Numbered from the stretch's first letter, positions 54,601-62,163 are shown. The stretch is DNA of 64,000 nt from Annona cherimola (GCA_030490835.1 CM059975.1:15133579-15197578), one strand, 5' to 3'. Notes: generated from the letters alone by a model not told the origin. Numbers and translations are program-made.

Positions 54601-57600
54601 AACTTTACTTTCCTCATCATTACCTATGTGTCCAATTATCAACCCTCTGTTTTCCAACTATCATTCTTATTTACTGCAATTATGCACTCGATGGCCTATG
54701 CCATTTTCTTTCAACTCCTTTTTTTAAATCCTACTTTGTCTGCTTACTTCCAAGATATAATCATCATGGTGACATGATCTACTTTTTCTACTCATCTTTT
54801 TGAGATTTTACTTTTTCCCCATTTTCCTTCTCTTTTTCCAATTCTCAAAGTTCATGACTAAGGTGTGTTTTGGAAGTGATAAAACTTTTGGATGAAAAAG
54901 TTTTTACCATAAAAGTTTTTGAAATAGGAGAAAATGATTGATATAATAGGGGTAATGATGATGAGTAAAAAGAATAAAATTAAAATAGATCAGTTAGTTT
55001 TATCGGTAGTTGTGTACTTGTGTAGAAATGATTGAACAATAAGGTAGTTGTATATGAAAATGTGAGGAAATAATTAAAAAAAAATGGGATAGTTATGGAG
55101 GGTAAAGAGTTCTAGATTAAAAAGTTTTGGTTTTGCTAAACATACTCTAAAAACATAAGTAACAATGATGGAAAAAATATAATATAAGATAGGTATTAGA
55201 CAGGGCAGGTAAATCTCATAGAACATTGAAGGGGGAAAGAAATGAGTATGGAACTTTTTCTACTCCATTTCCAGGTAACCAGATAAATCAAACAACTTTA
55301 GTAGAAAAAGAAAGAGACCAAATGTTAGTGATAATCAGTTGCACTTAAACGAAATCCTTCAACAAAATGAATAAACGCGATAAAACTGTCAAACTAGTGA
55401 TTAAGGTAGATACACAACCAAGCCTTGCTAGCTCTGCTTCATCCTTTCCACTTAAAACACATCGGCAACTTCGCAACATAATTGGCATTCGTCCAATTGT
55501 CAGTCCCTTTTGCTGTGGCATAAAAAAAAATAGGCATTCAAAGGCATGTAATTGAAAGGGGTACGTGTTTCACTATTACTTCTTGATCATCTTCCTTACA
55601 TGTTGATCTTTCTCGGTTCCATTGTTGTATGTTATATCAACCTTTATTGGAGCAGCATATCTACAGCAGAAAAAAGGTACACTCAGATTTCATGTTGAAA
55701 AAAATGTAGATATTATCTAAGCTAGGCATGCAAGGGACAGGTAAGAACAAGTCTTGTAACTTCAAAAAAAAAAAGTCTATGGTATTTCGGGGCCCCAACA
55801 TAGCCAAAGAGGCTCTACATCCCTCCCTCATAGGTTCCAACTTGACCATCAAACTGCTGAATCCTGCAGATAAACTTGATGCTCATAGCACCATAGACCA
55901 TAACCTATGGAAAAACTAATAAACCAATAACTATGAAAAATTAGTTCTGCGCTTACAGATTTCCATATAAAAGACTAAAAGAGATCCCAACTTGTCCCTT
56001 CCAAACTACCAAAGAACTGAGAAGACAGCAACAAGAAAGAGAAACCTCCAGATATTGTTGGAAGCACAAAATTACGTTTCCTGATAGAGTAAGATTGACT
56101 ATCCAGAAGCCGGATAAATGTGTCATGTGTCTTTCAACTAAACAGCCATAAGAATACAAAAGAGGTAATGATCAAAAATTCTCTAAAACCCATCATCCCT
56201 CTACAGGCATTAACAGTCCCTACTCCCAACCCGCTCAAATGCTATCGAAATCTATCTTAGGCCTGTTTGAAAGCTAAACAGATGGGCTGTCAAAATTGAA
56301 TGACTTTGACACCAATTGGATGAAGTATTTGCCCAAAAAATGGCCCATAAGGACATCTAAATCCAGTATAATGTGGAGGTTTCAAGATCCTACAAAAGGA
56401 CACACTAGTGCTACTTTAATATTTTTCTATCCATTGGTTACTCAATCATTTGTTCAGCCAAATCCTCAATGAAGACAATGTATGAGTTATAGGTTAATCA
56501 CAACCTGATCAACGAAATTGCATGGCTTTTTGTTTTCTTTGTCAAAGTTCCTAAATACAAGCACTGCTAAATAAAAGAATCAATTCCTTTTTGCACAACA
56601 TTATTATGAAACTAAAAAGGTCAACATAATGCAATGCAAGGTACCTCAGGAAGCACACTGCACACAACCAGTAACATAATAGTGTAGATAGGCTAATCCC
56701 TTACAAGAAAAAGAAAAGAATTACAAACTTACGTCATATCAGAAAGGCGGCATTGATGGGGTGTAAGCTTCTCTTCAGAAAATTCCAACATCATAGATGG
56801 CTCGCCTACATAAATGTCATTGAACCTGAAGTATATGAAACCATAGAGAATCAATAGAAAATTTTCTTGCCAATGAAATCAAAACGAAATGGACCCATTT
56901 CTGGTGGCCATACCTGATGAACAAACCAGGGTAGGAATTAAAAGTTATGCACTCATTCTCTTTGGCATGGATGATCTTCTTTATCTCACAGTTGACAAAA
57001 TAATTGAACGAATCAATGTGTTGCTTCACCAACCCACGGACCTGCAATGATCATCTCGACTAAATAACCATTCTCTTACTGTATACATGCTATCAATGTT
57101 CAAATATATAATTATAGAAACACGATTTAAAAAAATGCTAGCTGTGTGATCCAGCAGTGTGAAGATTCTAAGAAAAGCAGTGCTAACTTCTCGGTTTCAT
57201 CAACTTCCCAGTAGAAACAAAATAGAAAATGCAATATTCCTGGTCTAGCAGTGCGAGTATGCTAACAACAGCATTGGAGAACCCCGCAGGAACTCGTTGT
57301 AAAAAACACAATAAAAATGTCAGCTTCCTGGTCTGGCAGCCCAAGTGTGCTGAGAACAGGATCGAAAAGTGCCACACTTCATCAAATGCATGATTAAAAA
57401 AACTTAAAAGCAAGTTGTGTTCTACCAGTTTGAGGATGCTGCGAACAGCATAACTAAGTGCCGCACTAAATAAAAATCATACCAGCATTCTGGTCTAGTA
57501 GTGTGAGTATGCCGAAGATAGGATTGATGAGTGTCGCACGTTATCAAAAATCATATTATAATAAGATCTGCAGTACTGGGGGGAAAAATGCTCCACGATT

Positions 57601-57885
57601 TCAAGTGGTGATGCGAAGTTACAAGCAGGGGCGGAGTGGGAGAAAAAGGACCTTGAGAAACTCTGGAAGAAGCTTGAACTTGTCGACGGCCGACTTCACC
57701 GGAGCTGAGAGGGATCTCATGGATATGGAGGACGACTTGTTGCTGCAGCAACGGCAGCAGGACACGCAAAAAAAATGGCGGGTGGGGTTGAGAAGTGGGG
57801 GAAAAAAAGGCCAAAAAAAAAAAAAACAACAACAAGGAGGAGGAAACCGAATCTACCCATCGATGTCGGGTTCTAGAACTCCCAT
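24632..57885 (-). CDS. NRPC2: RNA polymerase III second-largest subunit, 38 exons (gene span)
   Basis: This gene encodes the beta-like catalytic subunit of nuclear RNA polymerase III, which makes tRNAs, 5S rRNA and other small RNAs. Thirty-eight exons were joined by eye with GT-AG introns and matching phases, giving 1147 codons including the stop when one extra base in exon 31 is ignored; plant NRPC2 proteins are about 1150-1160 residues. Domains appear in order: N-terminal protrusion and lobe (exons 1-16), fork and external domains (17-24), hybrid-binding domain with the conserved acidic motif [12 protein letters not shown] (exon 27) and [12 protein letters not shown] (exon 31), then the clamp with a C-terminal Cys4 zinc ribbon (exon 37). 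The Pol III identity, rather than Pol I, II, IV or V, rests on the N-terminal [15 protein letters not shown] block and overall length. Introns range from 70 bp to 6.35 kb. The only defect is the exon 31 frameshift, so this is either a functional gene with a sequence error or a very young pseudogene. Confidence 0.93.
24775..24903 (-). CDS. NRPC2: NRPC2 exon 37, C-terminal zinc ribbon (residues 1088-1130)
   Basis: Encodes the clamp zinc ribbon with Cys at about 1089, 1092, 1107 and 1110 (VCRKCGLL ... YCSTC), then [12 protein letters not shown], the conserved dimer-platform helix. Confidence 0.97.
25864..25967 (-). CDS. NRPC2: NRPC2 exon 36 (residues 1053-1087)
   Basis: Encodes [20 protein letters not shown] and [15 protein letters not shown], the GEMERDC...G motif. 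Confidence 0.97.
26056..26140 (-). CDS. NRPC2: NRPC2 exon 35 (residues 1025-1053)
   Basis: Encodes [20 protein letters not shown] and TEGRSRDGG, the DK.H.R..GP...LTRQP.EGR...GG motif. Confidence 0.96.
26258..26400. repeat. Tandem duplications in NRPC2 intron 34
   Basis: GACTATATTAGCTCAAGG occurs twice in a row from 26261, and the longer unit CAAGGGACAATYTTATCCAA...CAATAACTCAACTA is repeated about 60 bp on. Confidence 0.7.
27000..27170. repeat. LINE/SINE-tail-like fragment in intron 34
   Basis: A TTGTTGTTGTTGC run followed by CCTATGTGGGTCAGTTACAT resembles the 3' ends of plant RTE-type LINEs and the SINEs that share them. Confidence 0.4.
27190..27630. mobile_element. Foldback element, family B copy 4, in intron 34
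   Basis: Contains TTTAAACCTTCTAAAATATC, GATGAAACTTGTTCTAACTA and CATCAATCATTAACGTGG blocks shared with 7625-8135. Confidence 0.5.
27830..27900 (-). CDS. NRPC2: NRPC2 exon 34 (residues 1001-1024)
   Basis: Encodes [20 protein letters not shown] then LKHM, the G.IYYQ.L.HMV block. Confidence 0.96.
28518..28573 (-). CDS. NRPC2: NRPC2 exon 33 (residues 982-1001)
   Basis: Encodes [20 protein letters not shown]; ends in phase 1. Confidence 0.94.
28681..28806 (-). CDS. NRPC2: NRPC2 exon 32 (residues 940-982)
   Basis: Encodes [20 protein letters not shown] and [20 protein letters not shown], the PSRMT.G...E signature. Confidence 0.96.
29491..29622 (-). CDS. NRPC2: NRPC2 exon 31 with apparent one-base insertion
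   Basis: Begins [20 protein letters not shown] then QEDFPFSE, then shifts frame. The family continues [18 protein letters not shown], and exactly this is found one base later. The extra base is one G of the minus-strand doublet at 29539-29538. As written, the frame reads ARNMP and stops at TGA 29523-29521, giving 929 residues and losing the clamp and zinc ribbon. With the base set aside, the exon ends in phase 2, which is what exon 32 needs. Confidence 0.93.
29700..29835 (-). CDS. NRPC2: NRPC2 exon 30 (residues 851-896)
   Basis: Encodes [20 protein letters not shown] and [12 protein letters not shown]; precedes the [12 protein letters not shown] motif. Confidence 0.95.
29906..30030 (-). CDS. 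NRPC2: NRPC2 exon 29 (residues 810-851)
   Basis: Encodes [20 protein letters not shown] and INKQSP, the LD.DG...G motif of the wall region. Confidence 0.94.
31015..31105 (-). CDS. NRPC2: NRPC2 exon 28 (residues 779-809)
   Basis: Encodes [19 protein letters not shown] and GPDCDPKMQ; moderately conserved, frames agree on both sides. Confidence 0.92.
31180..31460. repeat. Direct duplication of about 140 bp in intron 27
   Basis: The segment containing GCACATCACGTTGATTCCAC and TGATCTATAAAACCCAGTTC (31180-31314) recurs as GCGCATCAAGTTGATTCCAC and TGATCTATAAATCAAGTTC (31315-31460), each ending in an A-tract. Confidence 0.75.
32000..32139 (-). CDS. NRPC2: NRPC2 exon 27 (residues 733-779), acidic active-site motif
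   Basis: Encodes [20 protein letters not shown] then [20 protein letters not shown]. The GYDIED acidic pair lies near the catalytic magnesium site in this family. Ends in phase 2 at GTATCT. Confidence 0.97.
32212..32289 (-). CDS. NRPC2: NRPC2 exon 26 (residues 707-732)
   Basis: Encodes [20 protein letters not shown] and TRTIEL, the RMDT..Y.L.YPQ.PL motif. Confidence 0.96.
32830..33955. repeat. Tandem duplication (about 340-bp unit) in intron 25, first copy interrupted by a MITE
   Basis: ATTAACCATTCC(G/A)(T/G)AACTCC begins both copies (32831 and 33611). The following blocks, including CAACTATAAATCACTTCTTG and GATTAACAACATTGGATAAT, recur in the same order. The 780-bp offset equals a 340-bp unit plus 431 bp of MITE and a 9-bp duplication. 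Confidence 0.85.
32910..33340. mobile_element. Mutator-type foldback MITE with intact 9-bp target duplication
   Basis: A 431-bp element with arms of about 180 bp, ends GGGTAATTTGCATATATACC and its complement. It is flanked by ATATTATAA at 32901-32909 and again at 33341-33349. The neighbouring tandem copy shows the empty site (CTACATTATAATTA). Confidence 0.9.
35381..35425 (-). CDS. NRPC2: NRPC2 exon 25 (residues 692-706)
   Basis: Encodes [15 protein letters not shown], the MGKQAMG motif; followed by 3.1-kb intron 25. Confidence 0.95.
35511..35642 (-). CDS. NRPC2: NRPC2 exon 24 (residues 648-691)
   Basis: Encodes [20 protein letters not shown] and [12 protein letters not shown], the universally conserved NQSPRN.YQ block. 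Confidence 0.96.
35719..35799 (-). CDS. NRPC2: NRPC2 exon 23 (residues 621-647)
   Basis: Encodes [20 protein letters not shown] followed by NEENNAL, the G.IEYLD.EE motif. Confidence 0.95.
35903..36007 (-). CDS. NRPC2: NRPC2 exon 22 (residues 586-620)
   Basis: Encodes [20 protein letters not shown] and [15 protein letters not shown], the GR.CRPL motif. Confidence 0.96.
36743..36823 (-). CDS. NRPC2: NRPC2 exon 21 (residues 559-585)
   Basis: Encodes [20 protein letters not shown] and IFVNEKQ. The acceptor GGAAAG is unusually purine-rich, but both flanking joins stay in frame. Confidence 0.9.
36932..37048 (-). CDS. NRPC2: NRPC2 exon 20 (residues 520-558)
   Basis: Encodes [18 protein letters not shown] and [17 protein letters not shown], the external domain. 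Confidence 0.94.
37370..37470 (-). mobile_element. RTE-type LINE or SINE 3' tail in intron 19
   Basis: On the minus strand it reads GGCTGACCCCACGTTGTTGG then GATGATGATGAT, the characteristic plant RTE 3' end with a short (GAT)n tail. Confidence 0.6.
37628..37744 (-). CDS. NRPC2: NRPC2 exon 19 (residues 481-519)
   Basis: Encodes [20 protein letters not shown] and [19 protein letters not shown], the family signature. The donor GTTTGT is chosen because it joins CYNLGV in frame. Confidence 0.95.
37888..37998 (-). CDS. NRPC2: NRPC2 exon 18 (residues 444-480)
   Basis: Encodes [14 protein letters not shown] and [18 protein letters not shown], part of the fork loop preceding WG.LCP. Confidence 0.96.
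38095..38196 (-). CDS. NRPC2: NRPC2 exon 17 (residues 410-443)
   Basis: Encodes [20 protein letters not shown], the GL.R.LSSGNW fork-region motif, then KMSRKGMTQ. Confidence 0.95.
39152..39564. mobile_element. Tourist-like MITE, diverged, in intron 16
   Basis: Ends GGGTTGTTTGGATGG and CCAAACGAACCC, with GATGTGATGTGATAGGGGCA and AGAATAGACATAAAAAGATG inside as in the other Tourist-like copies. Confidence 0.55.
39957..40049 (-). CDS. NRPC2: NRPC2 exon 16 (residues 379-409)
   Basis: Encodes [20 protein letters not shown] and [11 protein letters not shown]; donor GTAAGT, phase 0. Confidence 0.93.
40215..40325. repeat. Short tandem duplication in intron 15
   Basis: GAGTAAAATATGTTGATAAT..CCTACAAGGACCAGGAAATT is repeated with few changes about 57 bp later. 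Confidence 0.7.
41338..41397 (-). CDS. NRPC2: NRPC2 exon 15 (residues 359-378)
   Basis: Encodes [20 protein letters not shown], the GNKRLE(L)SG motif of second-largest subunits. Confidence 0.95.
41628..41726 (-). CDS. NRPC2: NRPC2 exon 14 (residues 326-358)
   Basis: Encodes [17 protein letters not shown] and DNIDDK, completing the fixed D-DKDY/G-NKR block with exon 15. Confidence 0.94.
41812..41856 (-). CDS. NRPC2: NRPC2 exon 13 (residues 311-325)
   Basis: Encodes [15 protein letters not shown], the family's FLA(H/N)VPV block; GTGAGT donor, phase 0. Confidence 0.9.
41950..41988 (-). CDS. NRPC2: NRPC2 exon 12, 39-nt micro-exon (residues 298-310)
   Basis: Encodes [13 protein letters not shown] between a TATAG acceptor and a GTTTTG donor, phase 0 on both sides. 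The sequence is poorly conserved in the family, so this exon is placed mainly by frame and position. Confidence 0.75.
42885..44370. mobile_element. Inner hAT element inserted in the outer one
   Basis: Ends TAGGGGTGTTGATGG and complement TAGATGTGTTAACGG. Flanking octamers ATTGAGCC (42877-42884) and GTTGAGCC (44371-44378) agree at 7 of 8. Interior rich in CAACCCGT(C/T)AACCCG motifs. Confidence 0.75.
43394..44344. mobile_element. Family E element (copy 1) inserted in the inner hAT
   Basis: About 950 bp with short inverted ends and dense GATACGGCC-type motifs near both ends, and an AT-rich middle. A relative in opposite orientation is at 49072-50036. Possible flanking duplication TCCAACCCA / TCCAAACCG. 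Superfamily not clear. Confidence 0.65.
44740..45009. mobile_element. Tourist-like MITE in the outer hAT
   Basis: Left end GGAGTGTTTGG after TTA and body blocks GATAGGGATAATGATGAGTA and GGTTAGTTGTATAAATAGTT match the inverted form of 18838-19129; right end …AACATGCCC. Confidence 0.6.
45360..45419 (-). CDS. NRPC2: NRPC2 exon 11 (residues 278-297)
   Basis: Encodes [20 protein letters not shown]; followed by intron 11 (3.37 kb), which carries nested transposons. Confidence 0.95.
46617..46727 (-). CDS. NRPC2: NRPC2 exon 10 (residues 241-277)
   Basis: Encodes [20 protein letters not shown] and [17 protein letters not shown]; donor GTAAAA, phase 0. Confidence 0.95.
46810..46915 (-). CDS. NRPC2: NRPC2 exon 9 (residues 205-240)
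   Basis: Encodes [20 protein letters not shown] followed by [15 protein letters not shown]; matches the lobe region of plant NRPC2. Confidence 0.9.
47980..48044 (-). CDS. NRPC2: NRPC2 exon 8 (residues 184-205)
   Basis: Encodes [20 protein letters not shown], directly continuing GTEK from exon 7; donor GTGAGT, phase 2. Confidence 0.93.
48207..50563. mobile_element. Pack-MULE-like element in intron 7
   Basis: Ends GAGTGGTGATGTTTTACA and complement GAGAGGTGATCTTTTACA. Flanks TTTTATTAA (48198-48206) and TTTTACTCC (50564-50572) agree at 6 of 9. The interior on both sides of a nested family E copy is GC-rich and gene-like (about 48400-49050 and 50040-50420), unlike its AT-rich surroundings, as in Mutator elements that carry captured gene pieces. 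On the minus strand the phrase (I/M)(Q/H)TMLLM(R/H)DDL appears in both pieces (about 50350 and 48960). I do not recognise the parent gene. Confidence 0.55.
49072..50036. mobile_element. Family E element (copy 2), nested in the Pack-MULE-like element
   Basis: Inverted ends ATGGTTCGGAATATCGG and CCGATATTCCGAACCAT, with many CGGCCGATACGG-type motifs inside both ends. Its middle matches copy 1 in reverse orientation (for example CTCATAGACAACTAATCATAAGAGAAAATAG-like sequence at 49786). Confidence 0.7.
50573..52249. other. Intron 7 sequence, possibly LTR U3
   Basis: From 51178 a GGATCTATTTGGGATG..GGAATGAGG segment mirrors …CCATTTCCATTCTCC…AAACAAACACACCCC at 53035, suggesting an older inverted-repeat element split by the LTR. 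Nothing coding recognised. Confidence 0.35.
52250..52860 (+). mobile_element. Probable gypsy-type LTR, 3' portion (solo LTR?) in intron 7
   Basis: Shows LTR architecture on the plus strand: TATA-like ATAAAAGGGG at 52431, AATAAA at 52688, then TTTGTGGATTCAACCCGTCT and a short tail, the phrase typical of the 3' end of plant Ty3/gypsy LTRs. The 5' border and any internal region were not found; U3 may extend left to about 51.4 kb. Confidence 0.5.
52861..54301. other. Intron 7, right part
   Basis: A and T tracts, an ATA trinucleotide run near 53389 and no recognised gene or bounded element. Confidence 0.4.
54398..54450 (-). CDS. NRPC2: NRPC2 exon 7 (residues 166-183)
   Basis: Encodes [17 protein letters not shown], a near-universal block of this family. 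It is followed by the 6.35-kb intron 7, the largest of the gene. Confidence 0.95.
54862..55147. mobile_element. Tourist-like MITE in intron 6
   Basis: AGGTGTGTTTTGG at the left, AAACATACTCT at the right and the GGGGTAATGATGATGAGTAA block in between match the family. Confidence 0.6.
55419..55512 (-). CDS. NRPC2: NRPC2 exon 6 (residues 135-166)
   Basis: Encodes [15 protein letters not shown] and [11 protein letters not shown], the RMPIML signature of second-largest subunits. The donor GTTGTG is weak, but it is the only one that joins exon 7 in frame. Confidence 0.92.
55600..55660 (-). CDS. NRPC2: NRPC2 exon 5 (residues 114-134)
   Basis: Encodes [20 protein letters not shown], the conserved YAAPI segment; donor GTAAGG, phase 0. 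Confidence 0.92.
56733..56825 (-). CDS. NRPC2: NRPC2 exon 4 (residues 83-114)
   Basis: Encodes VGEPSMM followed by [12 protein letters not shown], the block preceding the YAAPI motif; donor GTAAGT-like, phase 2. Confidence 0.92.
56914..57041 (-). CDS. NRPC2: NRPC2 exon 3 (residues 41-83)
   Basis: Starts [17 protein letters not shown], diagnostic of the RPB2-like N-terminus, and ends in phase 2 at a GTATGG donor. Confidence 0.93.
57150..57520. repeat. Degenerate minisatellite in intron 2
   Basis: Five imperfect units of about 85-90 bp carry TGGTCTAGCAGTGCGAGTAT-like cores at about 57152, 57241, 57331, 57423 and 57491, each followed by GC(T/C)(A/G)A.AACAG(C/G)AT-type sequence. Confidence 0.65.
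57652..57742 (-). CDS. NRPC2: NRPC2 exon 2 (residues 10-40)
   Basis: Contains [18 protein letters not shown], the conserved N-terminal helix block. The acceptor is CTGCAG at 57748-57743 and the donor is the rather weak GTCCTT. An in-frame ATG at residue 17 is a possible alternative start. Confidence 0.85.
57857..57885 (-). CDS. NRPC2: NRPC2 exon 1 (residues 1-10)
   Basis: Reads [10 protein letters not shown] from the ATG at 57885-57883 and ends before a GTAGAT donor in phase 2. The start resembles the short MG-acidic N-terminus of plant NRPC2, and joining to exon 2 keeps the frame. Intron 1 is 114 bp. Confidence 0.7.
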
Positions 57886-59475
57886 GCTTGCTGTTTTGCT
57901 CTTTCTCGGGAAGCGGCACTGTGCGTAAATCGCCCGCTATCGCTTCTTTCTCCGTCTATCTCCGAGGCTCCAACCGCTCGGCGCTCCCTAGAAGGCCAAA
58001 ACCCTGCTAAAATCCTAAAACCGGCGTATTTACAAATAGGTCCACCAAATTCGCACTTTTTGAGATTTAGAGCCCATTCCGGTGTTCCTAACTTGCATAA
58101 ATAGATTAGGGATGCGACGAGGATGTCACGTAATTTTTCATTTTCAAAAATATTTTTCTCGCACTCAAAAAATAATAAATTATTTTTCATATAATTTTTC
58201 TTGATTTTCATGTAACGTTTTTCATTCGTAGCACAGACACTTCTTTTTTTATCCTCAATCTCATCTCATTCAAATTGTCAAAGAACATTTAAATACTTGA
58301 ACTATTCTTGCCACGAAATGACTAAACTGCCTTTTTTATCTCCAAAACAAATTTTTGAATTATGCAAGTAAAGTAAATATTCTTTTTTAGCAAAAATTCA
58401 TTAAAATGGCGTACGGATAGATTTAACTAAGCAATGGAATTCATTTAAGATTTAGATGAATTTATTAAAATAATTATTTTTATGATTTTACATTAAAAAC
58501 TTAATGCTATCAAGACTTTACTGAAGACTAAAATACTGTATATTTTAAATTTAAAATGGATAAATCTGAATTTAGTCCAAGACTAGGCTGAATCAAATTA
58601 GATATTTAAGTCATCGGAAATAAAAATGGTGGATTGAATAAGCTCAAGATTTATGTGAACAAAAATTATTATGGATAGAGGATCACTCGAAAATTACGAG
58701 CTCAATCAAGTTAAAGTTCCACCAAGTGGAGATTTGAATACATATATGTCTATAAACGAAAATATAAGGCTATACAACATTCCTTGTTATGTAACCTCCT
58801 TTCTCAAGAAAATTTCCGTAAGAGGATTAGCCATCCTTTTTCTTTAAAAAATATTATTTTAATTTTTTACATAACTCGGTTTGGGATAACATGTGCATAG
58901 TGTCAAAGATAGAAATGTAATCATCTCCATCTAATTCTTACTTGATGAAGCGTATGTATCTAATTAGTTTAATACAACACAAGACATGTCGTAAACAACT
59001 CATAATGACTAAGTCAACTTCACTTCCCATAGTTGTAAGAATCATTATTCCTACTAGAAGATGATGCTCCACTTAAGTGCTACAACATTGATGAGCTTTT
59101 TTGAATAAAATTTTTTATTGTTACCAAGATGACATTATAGTATTTGTTCCATTTTACTATGACATAAAAGAGTTTAGCTTTCATATTTATGGGTGCATCC
59201 CTCAAAGGTAATCAAATATTTGGAGGAGTAACTTCAATTTTGTTATAATATAATTAGCCACTCTTCAAATTAAGGAATTGACTTTTTACTTAACCCTTAT
59301 TAAAAGTCAATTGCTACAAATATTTAATTTAAACATGAAAAAGTATACATTTCTCTAACGTGAAAAACTAACAGCAAATTACATGTTTAAAATCCTACCA
59401 TCATCGACCGTAACTTAATAGTGTGGTGGGAGTAGAGCTATTTGCACCTCCATATTTAATTTTAATTTCATTATG
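57886..59475. other. NRPC2 promoter side and upstream spacer
   Basis: Immediately upstream of the NRPC2 start, the minus strand has AGGGTTTTGG near 58000 and a C/G-balanced leader; no TATA box is evident. The rest is AT-rich with nothing recognised. Confidence 0.4.
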
Positions 59476-59479
59476 TTTT

Positions 59480-59950
59480 CTAATTGTGTTTTGCTTCTAT
59501 AATATCTCATTTTTATATTATTTTTGCATCTTAATAATTAATAAAAAATTTATTTTGTCTTATTTAGATCATTGTATAAACTTTATCATTTTCTAGCATT
59601 GTTATATATGTACCTCATTTACAAATGTGTAAAATTAATGTAACAAAATATTTTACTATTAGATATTAATTTTATAATTGTATTTTCAACATTTCGATCA
59701 TCTAAATTGATATTGTAAAAAAAAAATTCTATAAAGTGTTGATACATGCTAACGTGTATTTGAATGTATTTAAATAATTTTCATAATTTATATATGAATA
59801 TTTATATATGTTTTTATGCCACTATGCCCCATAGGCATATTTGATTTATACGCAAATTTTTTGATGAAATAAATGACACTCAATATAATAAAAAGACTGA
59901 ATTTCAAATCAATCATTAAAGCAAGAAAAATATATAAAATCATATGAAAT
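59480..59950. mobile_element. Foldback element, family B copy 5
   Basis: Contains TTTGCATCTTAATAATTAAT at the left and the complementary CAATCATTAAAGCAAG at the right, with AATGTAACAAAATATTTTAC inside. Confidence 0.5.
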
Positions 59951-59965
59951 CACTTATATATAATC

Positions 59966-60216
59966 GGGTGTTGATCAGGTGCACCCGGGAGCATTGAGCC
60001 TCAATGCTCCCGAGCGCATACACCTATTTTTTTTCAATTTTTTTACACAAATTTTAATCTAATTGTATGTAACATTTGTATCAATTTTTACAATTTTTTA
60101 AAGATTTTTAGATATTTATTTCTACTTTTTAAAAATCAATGGCATTTTTCTAAAAAAAATTTGATTTTTTTTTATTTTAAAATAGGTGTATGCACGCGGG
60201 CACCTGATCAGCACCT
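59966..60216. mobile_element. Mutator-type MITE with 9-bp target duplication
   Basis: A 251-bp element with ends GGGTGTTGATCAGGTGC and complement AGGTGCTGATCAGGTGC, flanked by TATATAATC at 59957-59965 and 60217-60225. A small hairpin GGGAGCATTGAG/CTCAATGCTCCC lies inside the left end. Confidence 0.88.
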
Positions 60217-60609
60217 TATATAATCTGGTTACATCTAAGTTGATTTGCGCAAAAGTCTTGATTAACACAGAAGCCTAGACTCTCCAAATAACCTAACGCA
60301 TTATTTGCAAAAATTTATTTATCAATAGTTGTCCTACGTACCATTCTAATTTTATGCTAAGCCACAGTCAAGACTCAAGATCACCAATAAGGATTTTGTT
60401 CTGATCAATTCAAGCTAATGATAAAATTATTCTTCCGAGTACAAAATTCTTAAAAGGAGGTATTCTTATAAAATCCATATTCATAAAAAAAAAATCCAAG
60501 AAATAACAACGCAAATGAAATAAGTAAATTCGGAAAGGAGTAGCAGCGTTCACACGTTTATGTTATAACACTATTGTATTTATGTTTGCCTTTTCATTCC
60601 TCGTTCACA

Positions 60610-61930
60610 TTTCTTGTTGGGTGTGTTTGTTTAAGCAAAAAAAATTTCTCTCAAAAATTTGTTAATCTAAAATTTTCTATTCTTTACAACTATCATACTT
60701 TAAAATAACTTTAAAATCTTTCTATACAACTCTTTTATATTTTAATCATTTTATACAATATTTATATAAGTTATTTATCTATTATAATTTTATTATTTTC
60801 AAAACTCATAATTACTTACATTATATCACACTATTTTCTATTAATTTTAAAACTTTCATGCAAAAAATTGTTCGCCAAAAGTTTTATCACTTTTTAAAAT
60901 TTGAAGGTATGTTTGTTTTCTTATAAATTTTTAATTAAAATTTTTCAACCTATAACTGTTTACTCTATGTAACTATCATATTTTTAATTATTTTTCATAT
61001 TTTTTTATATAAACTGTCATACTTTTTAGTCATATCTATGCAACCACTTATATAACTAACCTATATATTTAAATTTTATTCTATTTGCTCTTCATTATTA
61101 CTCTTTTTATATCACATCGTTTTCTCTAATTTTAAAAACTTTTTAGGTGTGTGTTTGACAAGTAATAAAACTTTTGATGAAATTTAGTTGTGTACAAGTT
61201 TAAAATGGAAACAAAAGATGTTACATGAGATAGACAATATTAAAAAATAGAATAATTATGAAAATAAAAAAGTTTTAAGGTGTGTTTGGCAATATTAAAA
61301 AAATATTAAGCTAAAACTTTTCAATATAAAACTTTTCAATGTCACTTACTATTATATTTTAAATTATTTTTTTTATATTTTTTTATATAACAACTTTACT
61401 TTTCAAACATTTATACATGACTATCGACACAACTAACATATCTATTTTAATTTTATTTTCTTTAGAAGTTGTAAAACTTTCGATGAAAAGTTTTTTATGT
61501 AAAAGTTGTTAAATTAGTAGAAAATGATGTGATATTGTAGGGGTAATGATGATGAGTAAAGAGAATAAATTTAAAATAAATAGGTTAGTTGTATTGGTAG
61601 TTGTGTAGAAATGATTGAAAAGTAGGGTGGTTGTATATAAATATGTGTAAAAAATAATTAAAAAAAGAGTAGTTATGGAGAGTGAAAAATTTTAACTTGA
61701 CAACTTTTGCAAATTGCCAAACATACCTTATATCATATATTTTTTCAATTCAAAAACTTTTAGATAAAAAAAAAATTCGTCCAATGTTTTTTTTACTTCC
61801 CAGACACACTCTTGAATTAAAATGTTTTGATTGGAAAAGTTTTGACAGATATGCTCTTAGTTTAAATGTTTTTAGTGTAATCAAATACTCTCTTACTAAA
61901 AAAATTTTGTTTAAAAATTTTACCACTTTC
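60610..61930. mobile_element. Cluster of decayed Tourist-like MITEs upstream of FKBP
   Basis: GGGTGTGTTTG (60619), GTATGTTTG (60907), GGTGTGTGTTTG (61145), AGGTGTGTTTGG (61278) and CCAAACATACC (61718) mark several partial copies in both orientations, with shared blocks such as GGTTAGTTGTATTGGTAGTT and ATAACTACC/GGTAGTTAT. Confidence 0.6.
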
Positions 61931-62117
61931 TAAAAACGAATGCATGAAGGAATTTTACCAAAATTCCTAAATTCCAAGGGACTGACCCATGAACGAGGAA
62001 GTTGCTACTTGCTAGTCCGAGCTGACGGAGAAAGGAGTGGAGGGAAGCTTACGGCTGGGACAGGTAGGACTTGCGAAAGGAGGGAATGGCTTATCAGAAA
62101 GCCTCGCCACTCACACA

Positions 62118-62163
62118 CAAGTCTCCTCCTACTCTCATCACCAGTCACCAGTCACAGGTCACC
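62118..62163 (+). other. FKBP 5' leader
   Basis: CT- and CACCAGT-rich leader ending CAGGTCACC immediately before the ATG at 62164; the sequence just after (62216-62250) is a CT microsatellite. Confidence 0.4.

Noticed and set aside
57503..57928. 141-residue plus-strand open frame
   Set aside because: It is the shadow of NRPC2 exons 1-2 and their GC-richer leader on the opposite strand.
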